From: Candidatus Komeilibacteria bacterium | GTDB lineage: Bacteria > Patescibacteriota > Patescibacteriia > UBA1558 > UBA10009 | Direction of reading: 5' to 3' | Length of the DNA stretch: 40,613 nt | NCBI GenBank assembly: GCA_026396575.1 | Contig: JAPLWM010000004.1 | Coordinates: 1-40,613, forward strand | Shown here: positions 17,579-25,359 of the stretch, one piece after another | Numbering within the stretch: the first letter of the stretch is position 1 | How the letters are laid out: each line of letters opens with the position of its first letter | Notes under the pieces: model-generated | Database searches by the model: none | The model's input: only the letters and a program-made list of their open reading frames with translations | What the model was told of the DNA's origin: nothing | Program-made: the position numbers and the translations under genes

Positions 17579-17587
17579 TTCAAATCT

Positions 17588-19348
17588 ATGAATTTAAGCG
17601 CAGCTTTGTGTAATTTTGAAGGGGCGAAATATTTATTATTTTCAGATAATATTACCCCCCTAGTTTATTATTCTCACTTGCCAATCACTATCATCTCATT
17701 GATTTTAGGTTTTTTTATTTTATTCAAAGGCAGGAAAAATTTGCCCAATCAAATTTTATTTTTTATTACATTCTTTTTTTCCGCTTGGGTTTTCCTGGAT
17801 TCTATTTTTTGGGCCAGTAATCGCAGCGATGTAATAATGTTTGTATGGTCTTTGCAGATTTTATTTGAACCGTTAGTTCATGCTGGATGTTTATATTTAA
17901 TTTATGTTTTGGCTAATAAAAAAGACGCGCCCTTTATGACGAAGTTAATAGCGGGCGCTTTGTATCTGCCTCTTATTATCTTTGTGCCTACCGCTTACAG
18001 TTTATCGGGTTTTGATTTATCAAGCTGTCTTAGCGTGGAAGGTCCCATAGCTCTTTATTATACTTACTTAATTGAAATTATTTTTTCATTGTGGTTGGTA
18101 ATATATTCTTTTAGGAAATATAGAATTTTCAAAGTGAAAGACGCTCGTAAGGAAATATTGAATTTAACTTTAGGCGCAGTGTTGCTTTTATTTTCATTCT
18201 CTCTTGGTAATATTATTAGCAGTTTCAGCGAAGATTGGCGTTATGCGCAAATAGGACTTTTTACCATGCCTATATTTATCGGTTTTCTTGTTTATAGTAT
18301 TGTTAAGTTTAAAACTTTCAATATTAAGTTGGTAGCGGCGCAAGCTTTGGTTATAGCTATTATTATTTTAATCGGCTCGCAGTTCTTTTTTATTCAAAAT
18401 TCAATTAATAGAACCTTAACGGCTATTTCTTTGGGACTGATTATTATTTTCGGTTGGTGGTTGGTTAGATCAGTTAAGGTTGAAATTAAACGCAAAGAAG
18501 AATTAGCCATAGCCAATGCCGAACTGCAAAAATTAGATCAAGCCAAAAACGATTTTATTAACATAGCTTCTCATCAGCTAAAAACGCCGATCTCCGTGAT
18601 TAAGGGTGTTATTTCTCTAGTGCAAGACGGCACTATGGACAGTTTTAATGAAGCAAAGAAAAAAGAATTTTTTGAAGGAGCTCGAATTAAATGCCAAAAA
18701 TTGGAAATTATCGTTAAAGACATTTTAAACGCCACCTCTTTAATTAACAGCAAATATAGTGTTATGGACAAAGACGTTGAAGCTATTGCTTTACGCGAGC
18801 TCTTCGCCAAGATAATTAAGGATTTCGAGTCGGAAATTAAAGAGCGGGAAATAGAGGTGCGCTTACTTCCGTCCAAGGAAATATTGCCGATTATTTACGG
18901 CCAGAGAAAATATTTAGAAGAAGCTTTTTCCAATTTATTGACTAACGCCATTAAATACACGCCTTCGCCTAAAAAAACTTCTGATATTCGTGATACGAGG
19001 ATTGGCAAAGCTTTTATAAATATCAATCTTAAAAGGGGCGGAGATAAAAATGTTATTATATCCGTCGCGGATAACGGCATTGGTATTTCCAAGGAAGATT
19101 TGCCTAAATTATTTAAGAAGTTTTCCCGAGGACAAAATGCCGTGAATATGTACACTGACGGCACGGGCTTAGGATTATTTGTTATTAAAGAAATAGTGGA
19201 AGGCCATGGCGGCAAAGTTTGGGTGGAAAGTGAGCTTAATAAGGGGTCAACTTTTTTCGTTGATTTGCCCATTAGAGAACAGGGTGGGGTAAATATAAAA
19301 GAATATATTATTAAAAAGTCGGCTGACACAAATAATAATAGCCAATAA
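17588..19348 (+). CDS. Membrane sensor histidine kinase
   Basis: 586 residues. The N-terminal half (about 1-300) has around eight transmembrane helices, as in kinases with a 7TM/8TM membrane sensor and no large external domain. A short linker leads to the HisKA dimerisation helix with NIASHQLKTPISVIKG (phospho-acceptor His about 329). The ATPase domain follows: N box NLLTNAIKYTP (about 450), G1 DNGIGIS (about 495), F box LFKKFSRG and G2 GTGLGLFVIKE (about 525). It phosphorylates itself and then, probably, the receiver encoded 4 bases downstream. The signal is unknown. Confidence 0.9.
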   Translation: MNLSAALCNFEGAKYLLFSDNITPLVYYSHLPITIISLILGFFILFKGRKNLPNQILFFITFFFSAWVFLDSIFWASNRSDVIMFVWSLQILFEPLVHAGCLYLIYVLANKKDAPFMTKLIAGALYLPLIIFVPTAYSLSGFDLSSCLSVEGPIALYYTYLIEIIFSLWLVIYSFRKYRIFKVKDARKEILNLTLGAVLLLFSFSLGNIISSFSEDWRYAQIGLFTMPIFIGFLVYSIVKFKTFNIKLVAAQALVIAIIILIGSQFFFIQNSINRTLTAISLGLIIIFGWWLVRSVKVEIKRKEELAIANAELQKLDQAKNDFINIASHQLKTPISVIKGVISLVQDGTMDSFNEAKKKEFFEGARIKCQKLEIIVKDILNATSLINSKYSVMDKDVEAIALRELFAKIIKDFESEIKEREIEVRLLPSKEILPIIYGQRKYLEEAFSNLLTNAIKYTPSPKKTSDIRDTRIGKAFININLKRGGDKNVIISVADNGIGISKEDLPKLFKKFSRGQNAVNMYTDGTGLGLFVIKEIVEGHGGKVWVESELNKGSTFFVDLPIREQGGVNIKEYIIKKSADTNNNSQ

Positions 19349-19352
19349 TTTT

Positions 19353-19742
19353 ATGATTAAAGTTCTATTTATTGAAGACGATCCCCAGCAGATTTTTCTT
19401 TATCAGGAAGTTTTTAATCTTAAGGGTCTTTTAACTATCATTGCTACCACTGGCGACGAGGCATTTAAGATGTTATTTTCTGAGAAACCTGATATTATTC
19501 TAGCCGATATTATTTTACAAAATGAGAATGGCTTGGATATTGTGGGGAAAATAAAGCATGATTCTAGATATTCAGCCATTCCCGTGGTTGTTTTTACCAA
19601 TAGTGATAAGCAAGAGTATAAGGACAGAGCACTGTCTCTAGGCACGATTGATTTTATCGTTAAAGCTGATACAATTCCCCAAGAAGTAGCGGAGAAAATT
19701 AAAAATATCTTTAAAGCTTATCAATCTTCAAAAAAAAATTAA
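19353..19742 (+). CDS. Single-domain response regulator (receiver only)
   Basis: 129 residues forming one CheY-like receiver: acidic pair FIEDD (about 7-10), phospho-acceptor Asp52 in ILADIILQ, switch Thr in VVVFTNSD (about 78-85) and Lys in FIVKADT (about 107-110). There is no DNA-binding output domain, so it must act by protein contact, as a phosphorelay intermediate, or through motility. The gene begins 4 bases after the kinase stop, a co-transcribed cognate pair. Confidence 0.9.
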   Translation: MIKVLFIEDDPQQIFLYQEVFNLKGLLTIIATTGDEAFKMLFSEKPDIILADIILQNENGLDIVGKIKHDSRYSAIPVVVFTNSDKQEYKDRALSLGTIDFIVKADTIPQEVAEKIKNIFKAYQSSKKN

Positions 19743-19773
19743 ACGAAAAAATTTAATACTGAAATTTGTTAAT

Positions 19774-20169
19774 ATGAAAACCATTAATTTTGGCGAACAT
19801 CTGACCATAGACGGCTATAATGGTCAGGTCAAATCACTTAACAGTAAAAAGTTTGTTTTAGGTTGCCTTAAAGAATTGCCTAAAATATTAAGTATGAAGG
19901 CTTTAGCTAAACCTGAAGTGTATTTTGCTCCCAATAATCATCTTAAAGATCCTGGGGGCTGGAGCGGTTTTGTGGTAGTGGCTGAATCCCATATCAGTAT
20001 TCATACTTTTCCGGGCAGACGATTTTTAAGCGCTGATGTTTATACCTGCAAAAACGGCATGGATACGGAATTTATCAAGAATTATTTTAAGGAAAAATTT
20101 AACTTGCAAGAACTGGAGACGCATTTCATTAAAAGAGGAACTAAATATCCGGCGAATAATATAGCGTAA
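19774..20169 (+). CDS. speD: S-adenosylmethionine decarboxylase proenzyme (prokaryotic type)
   Basis: 131 residues, the small class 1B type (also named SpeH). VVVAESHISIHTFPGRRF contains the self-cleavage site Glu71-Ser72, where the Ser becomes the pyruvoyl cofactor. His76 and Cys92 (DVYTCKNG) are the other conserved processing/catalytic residues. It makes decarboxylated AdoMet, the aminopropyl donor for spermidine. No spermidine synthase is in the window, so the acceptor step is encoded elsewhere or aminopropylation is external. Confidence 0.92.
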   Translation: MKTINFGEHLTIDGYNGQVKSLNSKKFVLGCLKELPKILSMKALAKPEVYFAPNNHLKDPGGWSGFVVVAESHISIHTFPGRRFLSADVYTCKNGMDTEFIKNYFKEKFNLQELETHFIKRGTKYPANNIA

Positions 20170-20181
20170 ATTATATAAAAT

Positions 20182-21117
20182 ATGGCTAAACACAGAGACA
20201 AAAACAAAGTAACCATTATCGGCGCCGGGTATGTCGGTGCCACCACCGCTTTCAGCTTAATGCACCAAAACGTGGTTGAAGAAATCGCCTTGGTTGACGT
20301 TAATCAAAAATTAGTGGAAGCGCAGGTTATGGATTTGCAGCACTCTTTGCCGGTTTTGGGTTATAGTGAAGTGCATGTTGGAACCTATGAAGATATCAAA
20401 GATTCCACAGTGGCGGTAATTGCTTGTGGCTTTGCCCAGAAGCCAGGGGAAAGCCGCTTGGATTTAGTGGAAAAAAACGCCAAGATTGTTAAGCAGATTG
20501 TGCCGGAAATTTTTAAGCAAAATTCCGATGTTATTTTATTGGTTATTACCAATCCGGTGGATATTTTAACCCAGCTGGCCATTTCACTTTTTCCCGATAA
20601 AAAAAATCAGATCATCGGTTCAGGCACGATGTTGGATTCCATGCGTTTAAAATTTTTAGTGGGTGAGTATTTAAAAATCGATCCCCAAAGCGTGCATGCT
20701 TATATTGTGGGCGAGCATGGCGACAGTGAGTTGCCCCTCTGGAGTGCGGCTACCTTAGGCGGTGAGAAAATTACCGCCTTGAAAGGATATAATAAAAAAA
20801 AGTTCAATGAACTGTTTATTCAGGCTAGGCAGGCAGCCGATACCATAGTGGCCGGCAAGCAAGCCACTTATTACGGCATCGGCGTCGGCGCCGCTTTCTT
20901 AATCAATGCCATTGTCTTGAATAAGCAGACGGTGGTGCCGGTTTCCCATTTAATGGACGGCGATTACGGTTTGCATGATGTTTGTTTAAGCATGCCGGCG
21001 GTAATCGGCGAGGCCGGTATTTTGGAACGGCTTAATTTGAAGATTTCCGGAGAAGAAAAACGACTGTTGCATAAGTCCGCTGACGGTTTAAAGAAGGTTT
21101 TTAAATCCATTGCCTAA
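20182..21117 (+). CDS. ldh: L-lactate dehydrogenase
   Basis: 311 residues of the LDH/MDH family. The NAD-binding motif TIIGAGYVGATTAF lies at about 11-24. The substrate-specificity loop CGFAQKPGESRLDL has Gln86 (LDH position 102), which marks lactate rather than malate dehydrogenase, with the conserved Arg a few residues later. ITNPVDILT (about 112-120) and the catalytic VGEHGDSE (His about 180) are present. It regenerates NAD+ from pyruvate, typical of fermentative Patescibacteria. A 10-bp stem-loop overlaps the stop codon. It begins 12 bases after speD. Confidence 0.95.
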   Translation: MAKHRDKNKVTIIGAGYVGATTAFSLMHQNVVEEIALVDVNQKLVEAQVMDLQHSLPVLGYSEVHVGTYEDIKDSTVAVIACGFAQKPGESRLDLVEKNAKIVKQIVPEIFKQNSDVILLVITNPVDILTQLAISLFPDKKNQIIGSGTMLDSMRLKFLVGEYLKIDPQSVHAYIVGEHGDSELPLWSAATLGGEKITALKGYNKKKFNELFIQARQAADTIVAGKQATYYGIGVGAAFLINAIVLNKQTVVPVSHLMDGDYGLHDVCLSMPAVIGEAGILERLNLKISGEEKRLLHKSADGLKKVFKSIA

Positions 21118-21133
21118 ACAGACAGGCAATGGA
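21106..21133 (+). terminator. Stem-loop at the ldh stop codon
   Basis: A perfect 10-bp stem (21106-21115 with 21124-21133) and an 8-base loop include the ldh stop codon. It lacks a U-tract, so it may be an RNA-stability hairpin or a weak terminator rather than a standard intrinsic terminator. Confidence 0.5.
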
Positions 21134-21153
21134 ATAATAAGTAGGCGAGTTAT

Positions 21154-21195
21154 CCACAATAAAATCTGTGCCTACACTATATCTTGTGCTATACT
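21154..21195 (+). promoter_or_regulatory. Candidate NrdR boxes and -10 element of nrdJ
   Basis: ACACTATATCTTGTGC (21174-21189) matches the NrdR-box pattern (acaCwAtATaTwGtgt) at 14 of 16 positions. A weaker box (21154-21169, 12 of 16, but with the conserved G lost) lies about two helical turns upstream, consistent with the paired sites of NrdR, the ATP/dATP-sensing repressor of ribonucleotide-reductase genes. The TATACT at 21190-21195 directly follows box 2, so bound repressor would block the promoter. nrdR itself is not in the window. Confidence 0.6.
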
Positions 21196-21202
21196 AATTA
21201 AG

Positions 21203-21281
21203 GTAACTACTACATCTGGTAGTTATCCTCAAAACGGTAAAAGGGTCAAAAACAAAAATAACTAGGGTTAGTTATTTTTTT
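21203..21281 (+). promoter_or_regulatory. Attenuator-like leader of nrdJ
   Basis: Four mutually complementary segments are present: 21203-21210 (1), 21219-21226 (2), 21257-21264 (3) and 21269-21275 (4). Pairs 1:2 and 3:4 form two hairpins, the second with an 11-bp AT-rich stem (21254-21264/21269-21279) ending in a T-run like a terminator. Segment 2 can instead pair with 3, undoing the terminator. This may be a transcription-attenuation device; the ligand or effector is unknown. Confidence 0.45.
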
Positions 21282-21338
21282 ACTCCCTAAAAAATCGCTA
21301 AAATTAGCCAATTTTAAAAATAATTTTATACCAATAAT

Positions 21339-24224
21339 ATGACCAGCTCGCTTTACCCATATGCCGACGCCGCTACCAAAGAAGATTTAGCCCAAAATCA
21401 AAGCAATGACGACGCTAAATCTTCTTTTTTATTTAAAAAGAAAGAAAAGAAAGGCCTGGAATTTAAAAGATTCTATACTAAGCCCGATGTTCATCCTTAC
21501 GATGAGATCAAATGGGATACCCGCGACGCCATTATTACCAGCGGCAAGGGCGAAGTGGTTTTTTCCCAAAAAGACGTGGAAGTTCCCTCCTGCTGGTCGC
21601 AAACCGCCACTAATATCGCTGTTTCCCATTATTTTAGGGGCAGAATCGGCACTTCCGACAGAGAAACCAGCGCCCGGCAGATGATTGACCGCGTGGCTAA
21701 AACCATTACCCGCTGGGCCGCGGATCAGGATTACTTTAAAACCGAGGCAGACGCCCAAATTTACGAACAGGAATTAATCTATATTTTAATCAATCAGCAT
21801 GCCGCTTTTAACAGCCCGGTTTGGTATAACGTGGGCACCGAAGATCATCCCCAGTGCAGCGCCTGCTTTATCAATTCCGTGCAGGACGATATGCGCTCCA
21901 TTCTAAACCTGGCCGTAACCGAGGGCATGCTCTTTAAATTCGGCTCCGGCACCGGCACCAATCTGTCCATTTTAAGGTCTTCCAAAGAATATCTAGCCGG
22001 CTCCAACGGCAAGGCCTCGGGCCCGGTTTCCTTTATGAAGGGCTTTGACGCTTTTGCCGGCGTTATTAAATCGGGCGGCAAAACCAGGCGGGCGGCCAAA
22101 ATGGTAATTTTAAACATTGATCATCCGGATGTGGTGGAATTTATCAACTGCAAGTCCAATGAAGAAAAAAAGGCCTGGGCCTTGATTGAAATGGGTTATG
22201 ACGGCTCTTTAAATGGCGAGGCCTACCAATCCATCTTTTTCCAAAATGCCAATAACAGCGTGCGGGTAACGGATGAGTTTATGAAAGCCGTGGAAACAAA
22301 CGGCCAATGGCAAACCAAATATGTTAGAACCAAAGAGGTGTCTGAAACTTTTCAGGCCAAGGATTTAATGAAGCAAATTGCCGAAGCGGCCTGGGTTTGC
22401 GGCGATCCAGGTTTGCAGTTTGACACCGTTATTAATAAATGGCATACCTGCCCCAATACCGATCGCATCCACGCTTCCAATCCGTGCAGCGAATACATGT
22501 TTTTAAACGATAGTGCTTGCAATTTATCTTCAATTAATTTAATAAAATATCGCGCCTCCAGCGGGCAGTTTGACGTGGATGGATTTAAGCACACTGTTGC
22601 CGTAATGATTACCGCCCAGGAAGTTATCGTGGGCAATTCCAGCTATCCTACGCCGGCCATTGAAAAAAACAGCCATGATTTTAGGCCGCTCGGGCTTGGT
22701 TATGCCAACTTGGGCGCCTTACTAATGAGCAACGGCCTGCCGTATAATGGCGATTCGGGCCGTGATTTTGCCGCCGCGGTTACCGCTTTAATGACCGGCT
22801 GGAGTTATTTTCAATCGGCTAAAATTGCCGAAGTTAAAGAGCCGTTTAAGGGCTATGCCTTAAACGCAGCTCCTATGCTTAACGTAATCAATATGCATCG
22901 CGAGGCCTCTTATAAAATCGCCAACGCCGATGTGCCCATTAATTTATTAATGTCTGCCCGCGAGGCCTGGGAATACGCCTTAAAACTTGGCGAAACTGCC
23001 GGCTTTAGAAATTCCCAGGTAACGGTTTTGGCGCCAACCGGCACCATCGGCTTTTTAATGGATTGCGACACCACCGGCGTGGAACCGGATATCGCCCTGG
23101 TAAAATATAAATGGCTGGTGGGCGGCGGCATGATGAAGATCGTCAATTCCACCGTGCCCTTGGCTTTAAAAAGCTTGAATTACCAACCCGAAGAAGTGGA
23201 CAGCATTTTGGAATACATCGATAAAAACGATACCATTGAAGGCGCGCCTAAATTAAAAGAAGAGCATTTGCCTATTTTTGACTGCGCTTTTAAAGCCAAA
23301 AAAGGCAAGCGCTACATCCACTATATGGGCCATGTAAAAATGATGTCCGCGGTTCAGCCGTTTTTATCCGGCGCCATTTCCAAAACCGTTAATATGCCCG
23401 AGGATGCCACGGCCGAAAATATCGCCGAAGTTTATTCGGAATCATGGCGGTTGGGCCTTAAAGCCGTGGCTATTTACCGGGAAAATTCCAAAAAAGCCCA
23501 ACCTTTAACTTTATCTTCCAAAGAAGGCCGTGATAAGGAGGTTAAAATTAAAACCGAAGTTTTGCGGCCGATCCGCAAGCGCTTGCCCGATGAGCGCCAG
23601 GCTTTAACCCACAAATTCGCCATTGCCAATCATGAGGGCTACATTACCGTGGGCTTGTACGAAGACGGCTTGCCCGGCGAAATGTTTATTACCATGTCCA
23701 AGGAGGGCAGCGTTATTTCCGGTTTAATGGATTCTTTCGCTACCGCCGTTTCGGTGGGCTTGCAATACGGCGTGCCGCTGAAAGTTTTGGTCAACCGTTT
23801 CATTCATACCCGTTTTGAACCGTCGGGCTTTACCAATAATCCCAATATCCGGATTGCCAAATCCATTGTGGATTACATTTTCCGCTGGCTGGCCTTAAAG
23901 TATTTGTCGCCGGAAGATTTAATGTATGTGGGCTTAAACGATGTTGAAACCATTACCAACGGCAACGGCAAAAGCGAACTGGAAAAGTTGGCCAAAATCG
24001 TGGACGGAAAAGCGGCCGAGCACGCCTGGGCCACAGGCAAGCCGGAAGAAGGCGAGGAAGTGGTTTACCAGCAAACTTTAATTAATTTGGATGCTAAGGA
24101 AGAAAAAACCACCTTTGACATGCAATCGGACGCGCCGGTTTGCGGCACTTGCGGTGAAATGATGATCCGCTCCGGCGCTTGCTATAAGTGTTTGAATTGC
24201 GGTTCAAGTAGCGGGTGTAGCTAA
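21339..24224 (+). CDS. nrdJ: B12-dependent (class II) ribonucleotide reductase NrdJ
   Basis: 961 residues; uses adenosylcobalamin to generate the thiyl radical and reduces ribonucleotides to deoxyribonucleotides. Family features in order are FNSPVWYNVG (about 153-162), a Cys in PQCSACFINS (about 167-176), the loop FGSGTGTNLS, the catalytic NPCSEYMF (about 380-387), PTGTIGFLMDCDTTGVEP (about 566-583), a TSCPD-type domain (about 740-860) and a C-terminal CGTCGEMM...CYKCLNCG redox tail. No class I or III reductase is seen, so this organism appears to need B12 for DNA synthesis. The leader contains NrdR boxes and an attenuator-like structure, and the cobalamin-uptake operon lies just downstream. 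Confidence 0.97.
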   Translation: MTSSLYPYADAATKEDLAQNQSNDDAKSSFLFKKKEKKGLEFKRFYTKPDVHPYDEIKWDTRDAIITSGKGEVVFSQKDVEVPSCWSQTATNIAVSHYFRGRIGTSDRETSARQMIDRVAKTITRWAADQDYFKTEADAQIYEQELIYILINQHAAFNSPVWYNVGTEDHPQCSACFINSVQDDMRSILNLAVTEGMLFKFGSGTGTNLSILRSSKEYLAGSNGKASGPVSFMKGFDAFAGVIKSGGKTRRAAKMVILNIDHPDVVEFINCKSNEEKKAWALIEMGYDGSLNGEAYQSIFFQNANNSVRVTDEFMKAVETNGQWQTKYVRTKEVSETFQAKDLMKQIAEAAWVCGDPGLQFDTVINKWHTCPNTDRIHASNPCSEYMFLNDSACNLSSINLIKYRASSGQFDVDGFKHTVAVMITAQEVIVGNSSYPTPAIEKNSHDFRPLGLGYANLGALLMSNGLPYNGDSGRDFAAAVTALMTGWSYFQSAKIAEVKEPFKGYALNAAPMLNVINMHREASYKIANADVPINLLMSAREAWEYALKLGETAGFRNSQVTVLAPTGTIGFLMDCDTTGVEPDIALVKYKWLVGGGMMKIVNSTVPLALKSLNYQPEEVDSILEYIDKNDTIEGAPKLKEEHLPIFDCAFKAKKGKRYIHYMGHVKMMSAVQPFLSGAISKTVNMPEDATAENIAEVYSESWRLGLKAVAIYRENSKKAQPLTLSSKEGRDKEVKIKTEVLRPIRKRLPDERQALTHKFAIANHEGYITVGLYEDGLPGEMFITMSKEGSVISGLMDSFATAVSVGLQYGVPLKVLVNRFIHTRFEPSGFTNNPNIRIAKSIVDYIFRWLALKYLSPEDLMYVGLNDVETITNGNGKSELEKLAKIVDGKAAEHAWATGKPEEGEEVVYQQTLINLDAKEEKTTFDMQSDAPVCGTCGEMMIRSGACYKCLNCGSSSGCS

Positions 24225-24265
24225 TTATATAATTTATAAATTAATAATAATTGAAAAGCGAATCT

Positions 24266-25102
24266 ATGACTAATGAAACAACATCATTAGCCCTTAATAA
24301 GGATTTTGAGGGCCTTAAAAAAATTGATGAAAATGGCGTTGAATATTGGGAAGCGCGGGAATTATTACAGGTATTAGGTTATCAAAAATGGGAAAAAGCT
24401 GAAGAAGTGATAAGTAGAGCTGCTAGATCTTGTATAAACAGCGGCCAGGCTGTGGATAACCATTTTCACCGAACGGTGAAAATGGTCCAAATCGGCTCAA
24501 ATACGGTAAGAGAAATAAGAGATTATAAGCTTGATAGATACGCTTGTTATTTAATAGCCCAAAATGGCGATCCTAATAAACCGGAAATCGCTTTGGCTCA
24601 AACATATTTTGCGTTGCAAACCAGGAAGCAGGAAATTTTTCAGCAACTGCCTGATAATGAAAAAAGATTATTCATCCGCGGCGAAGTATCGGATCATAAT
24701 AAAAAACTTTTTAAAACAGCCAAGCAATCGGGCGTTACTAAATTCGGCTTATTCAATGATGCCGGGTATAAAGGGCTTTACGGCATGCCGTTCGCTGATA
24801 TTGAACAAAACAAAGGCATTAAAAAAGGCGAGTTATTGGATAGAGCGGGCTCTACCGAACTGGCGGCTAATCTTTTCCGCATTACCCAAACCGATGAAAA
24901 ATTAAAAAAAGATAAAATTCAAGGAGATTACGCGGCTTCCCAAACCCATTTTATGGTGGGAGGCAAAGTAAGGCAGACAATCAAAGAAATTGGCGGTACC
25001 ACGCCGGAAAATTTGCCGGCAGAAAAGCATATTAAAGAGATTAAGAAAGAAATTAAGAAATTGGCAAAATCAGAAAAGAAAAAATACGATAGTAGAGGTT
25101 GA
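24266..25102 (+). CDS. dinD: DNA-damage-inducible protein D (DinD/BRO-like)
   Basis: 278 residues. The N-terminal half matches the DinD pattern: EYWEARELLQVLGYQKW, a polar stretch, then RDYKLDRYACYLIAQNGDPNK and EIALAQTYFALQTRKQE. The C-terminal half (KLFKTAKQSGVTKFGLFND, KKGELLDRAGSTELAANLFRITQT) is also typical. E. coli DinD belongs to the SOS response and inhibits RecA strand exchange; the domain is related to phage Bro-N. The ATG at 24266 is preferred over a TTG at 24251. No LexA box could be recognised in the 41-base gap after nrdJ, so SOS control is not supported here. Neighbours point to a nucleotide/DNA-metabolism context. Confidence 0.85.
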   Translation: MTNETTSLALNKDFEGLKKIDENGVEYWEARELLQVLGYQKWEKAEEVISRAARSCINSGQAVDNHFHRTVKMVQIGSNTVREIRDYKLDRYACYLIAQNGDPNKPEIALAQTYFALQTRKQEIFQQLPDNEKRLFIRGEVSDHNKKLFKTAKQSGVTKFGLFNDAGYKGLYGMPFADIEQNKGIKKGELLDRAGSTELAANLFRITQTDEKLKKDKIQGDYAASQTHFMVGGKVRQTIKEIGGTTPENLPAEKHIKEIKKEIKKLAKSEKKKYDSRG

Positions 25103-25130
25103 TTTTAAATCAGCCTGTAATTTGACAATA

Positions 25131-25240
25131 ATTTTAATCAGGCAACGGGGTTAAAATCCTCGGCAGTCGCGCTACTGTAAATCCACCGAAGCCCGCCGAA
25201 TCGGCGGGCGAAGGCGGAAAGCCAGAAAACTGATTAAAAT
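25131..25240 (+). ncRNA. Cobalamin riboswitch aptamer
   Basis: A P1-like stem closes the aptamer (25131-25141 with 25230-25240, 11 bp perfect). Inside are the cobalamin-riboswitch core strips: GGGGTTAAAATCC (25147-25159), CAGTCGCGCTACTGTAAATCC (25164-25184, written here from position) and the B12 box AGCCAGAAAACTGATT (25220-25235). A GCCCGCCGA/TCGGCGGGC hairpin (25191-25209) occupies a peripheral arm. Cobalamin binding normally turns off downstream B12 uptake genes. The downstream gene is the transcobalamin-like protein at 25360. Confidence 0.9.
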
Positions 25241-25259
25241 TTAAATAATCTTAACCGAT

Positions 25260-25353
25260 TTCTCTTCGCTAAAAAAGAGAAGCGGGCTTGCTAAAATAAT
25301 TTATATTTTTCCAACACCCCCCTTCTCTTAAAAAGAGCAGGGGATTTTAATTT
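25260..25353 (+). promoter_or_regulatory. Riboswitch expression platform with antiterminator/terminator
   Basis: Four related segments lie between aptamer and ATG: TTCTCTT (25260-25266), AAGAGAA (25275-25281), TTCTCTT (25323-25329) and AAGAG (25333-25337). Segments A:B and C:D form hairpins, the second extended by C/G pairs (25319-25343) and followed by ATTTTAATTT, terminator-like. The alternative B:C pairing is a perfect 7-bp antiterminator. Which state cobalamin favours cannot be derived by eye. Confidence 0.6.
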
Positions 25354-25359
25354 AAACTT

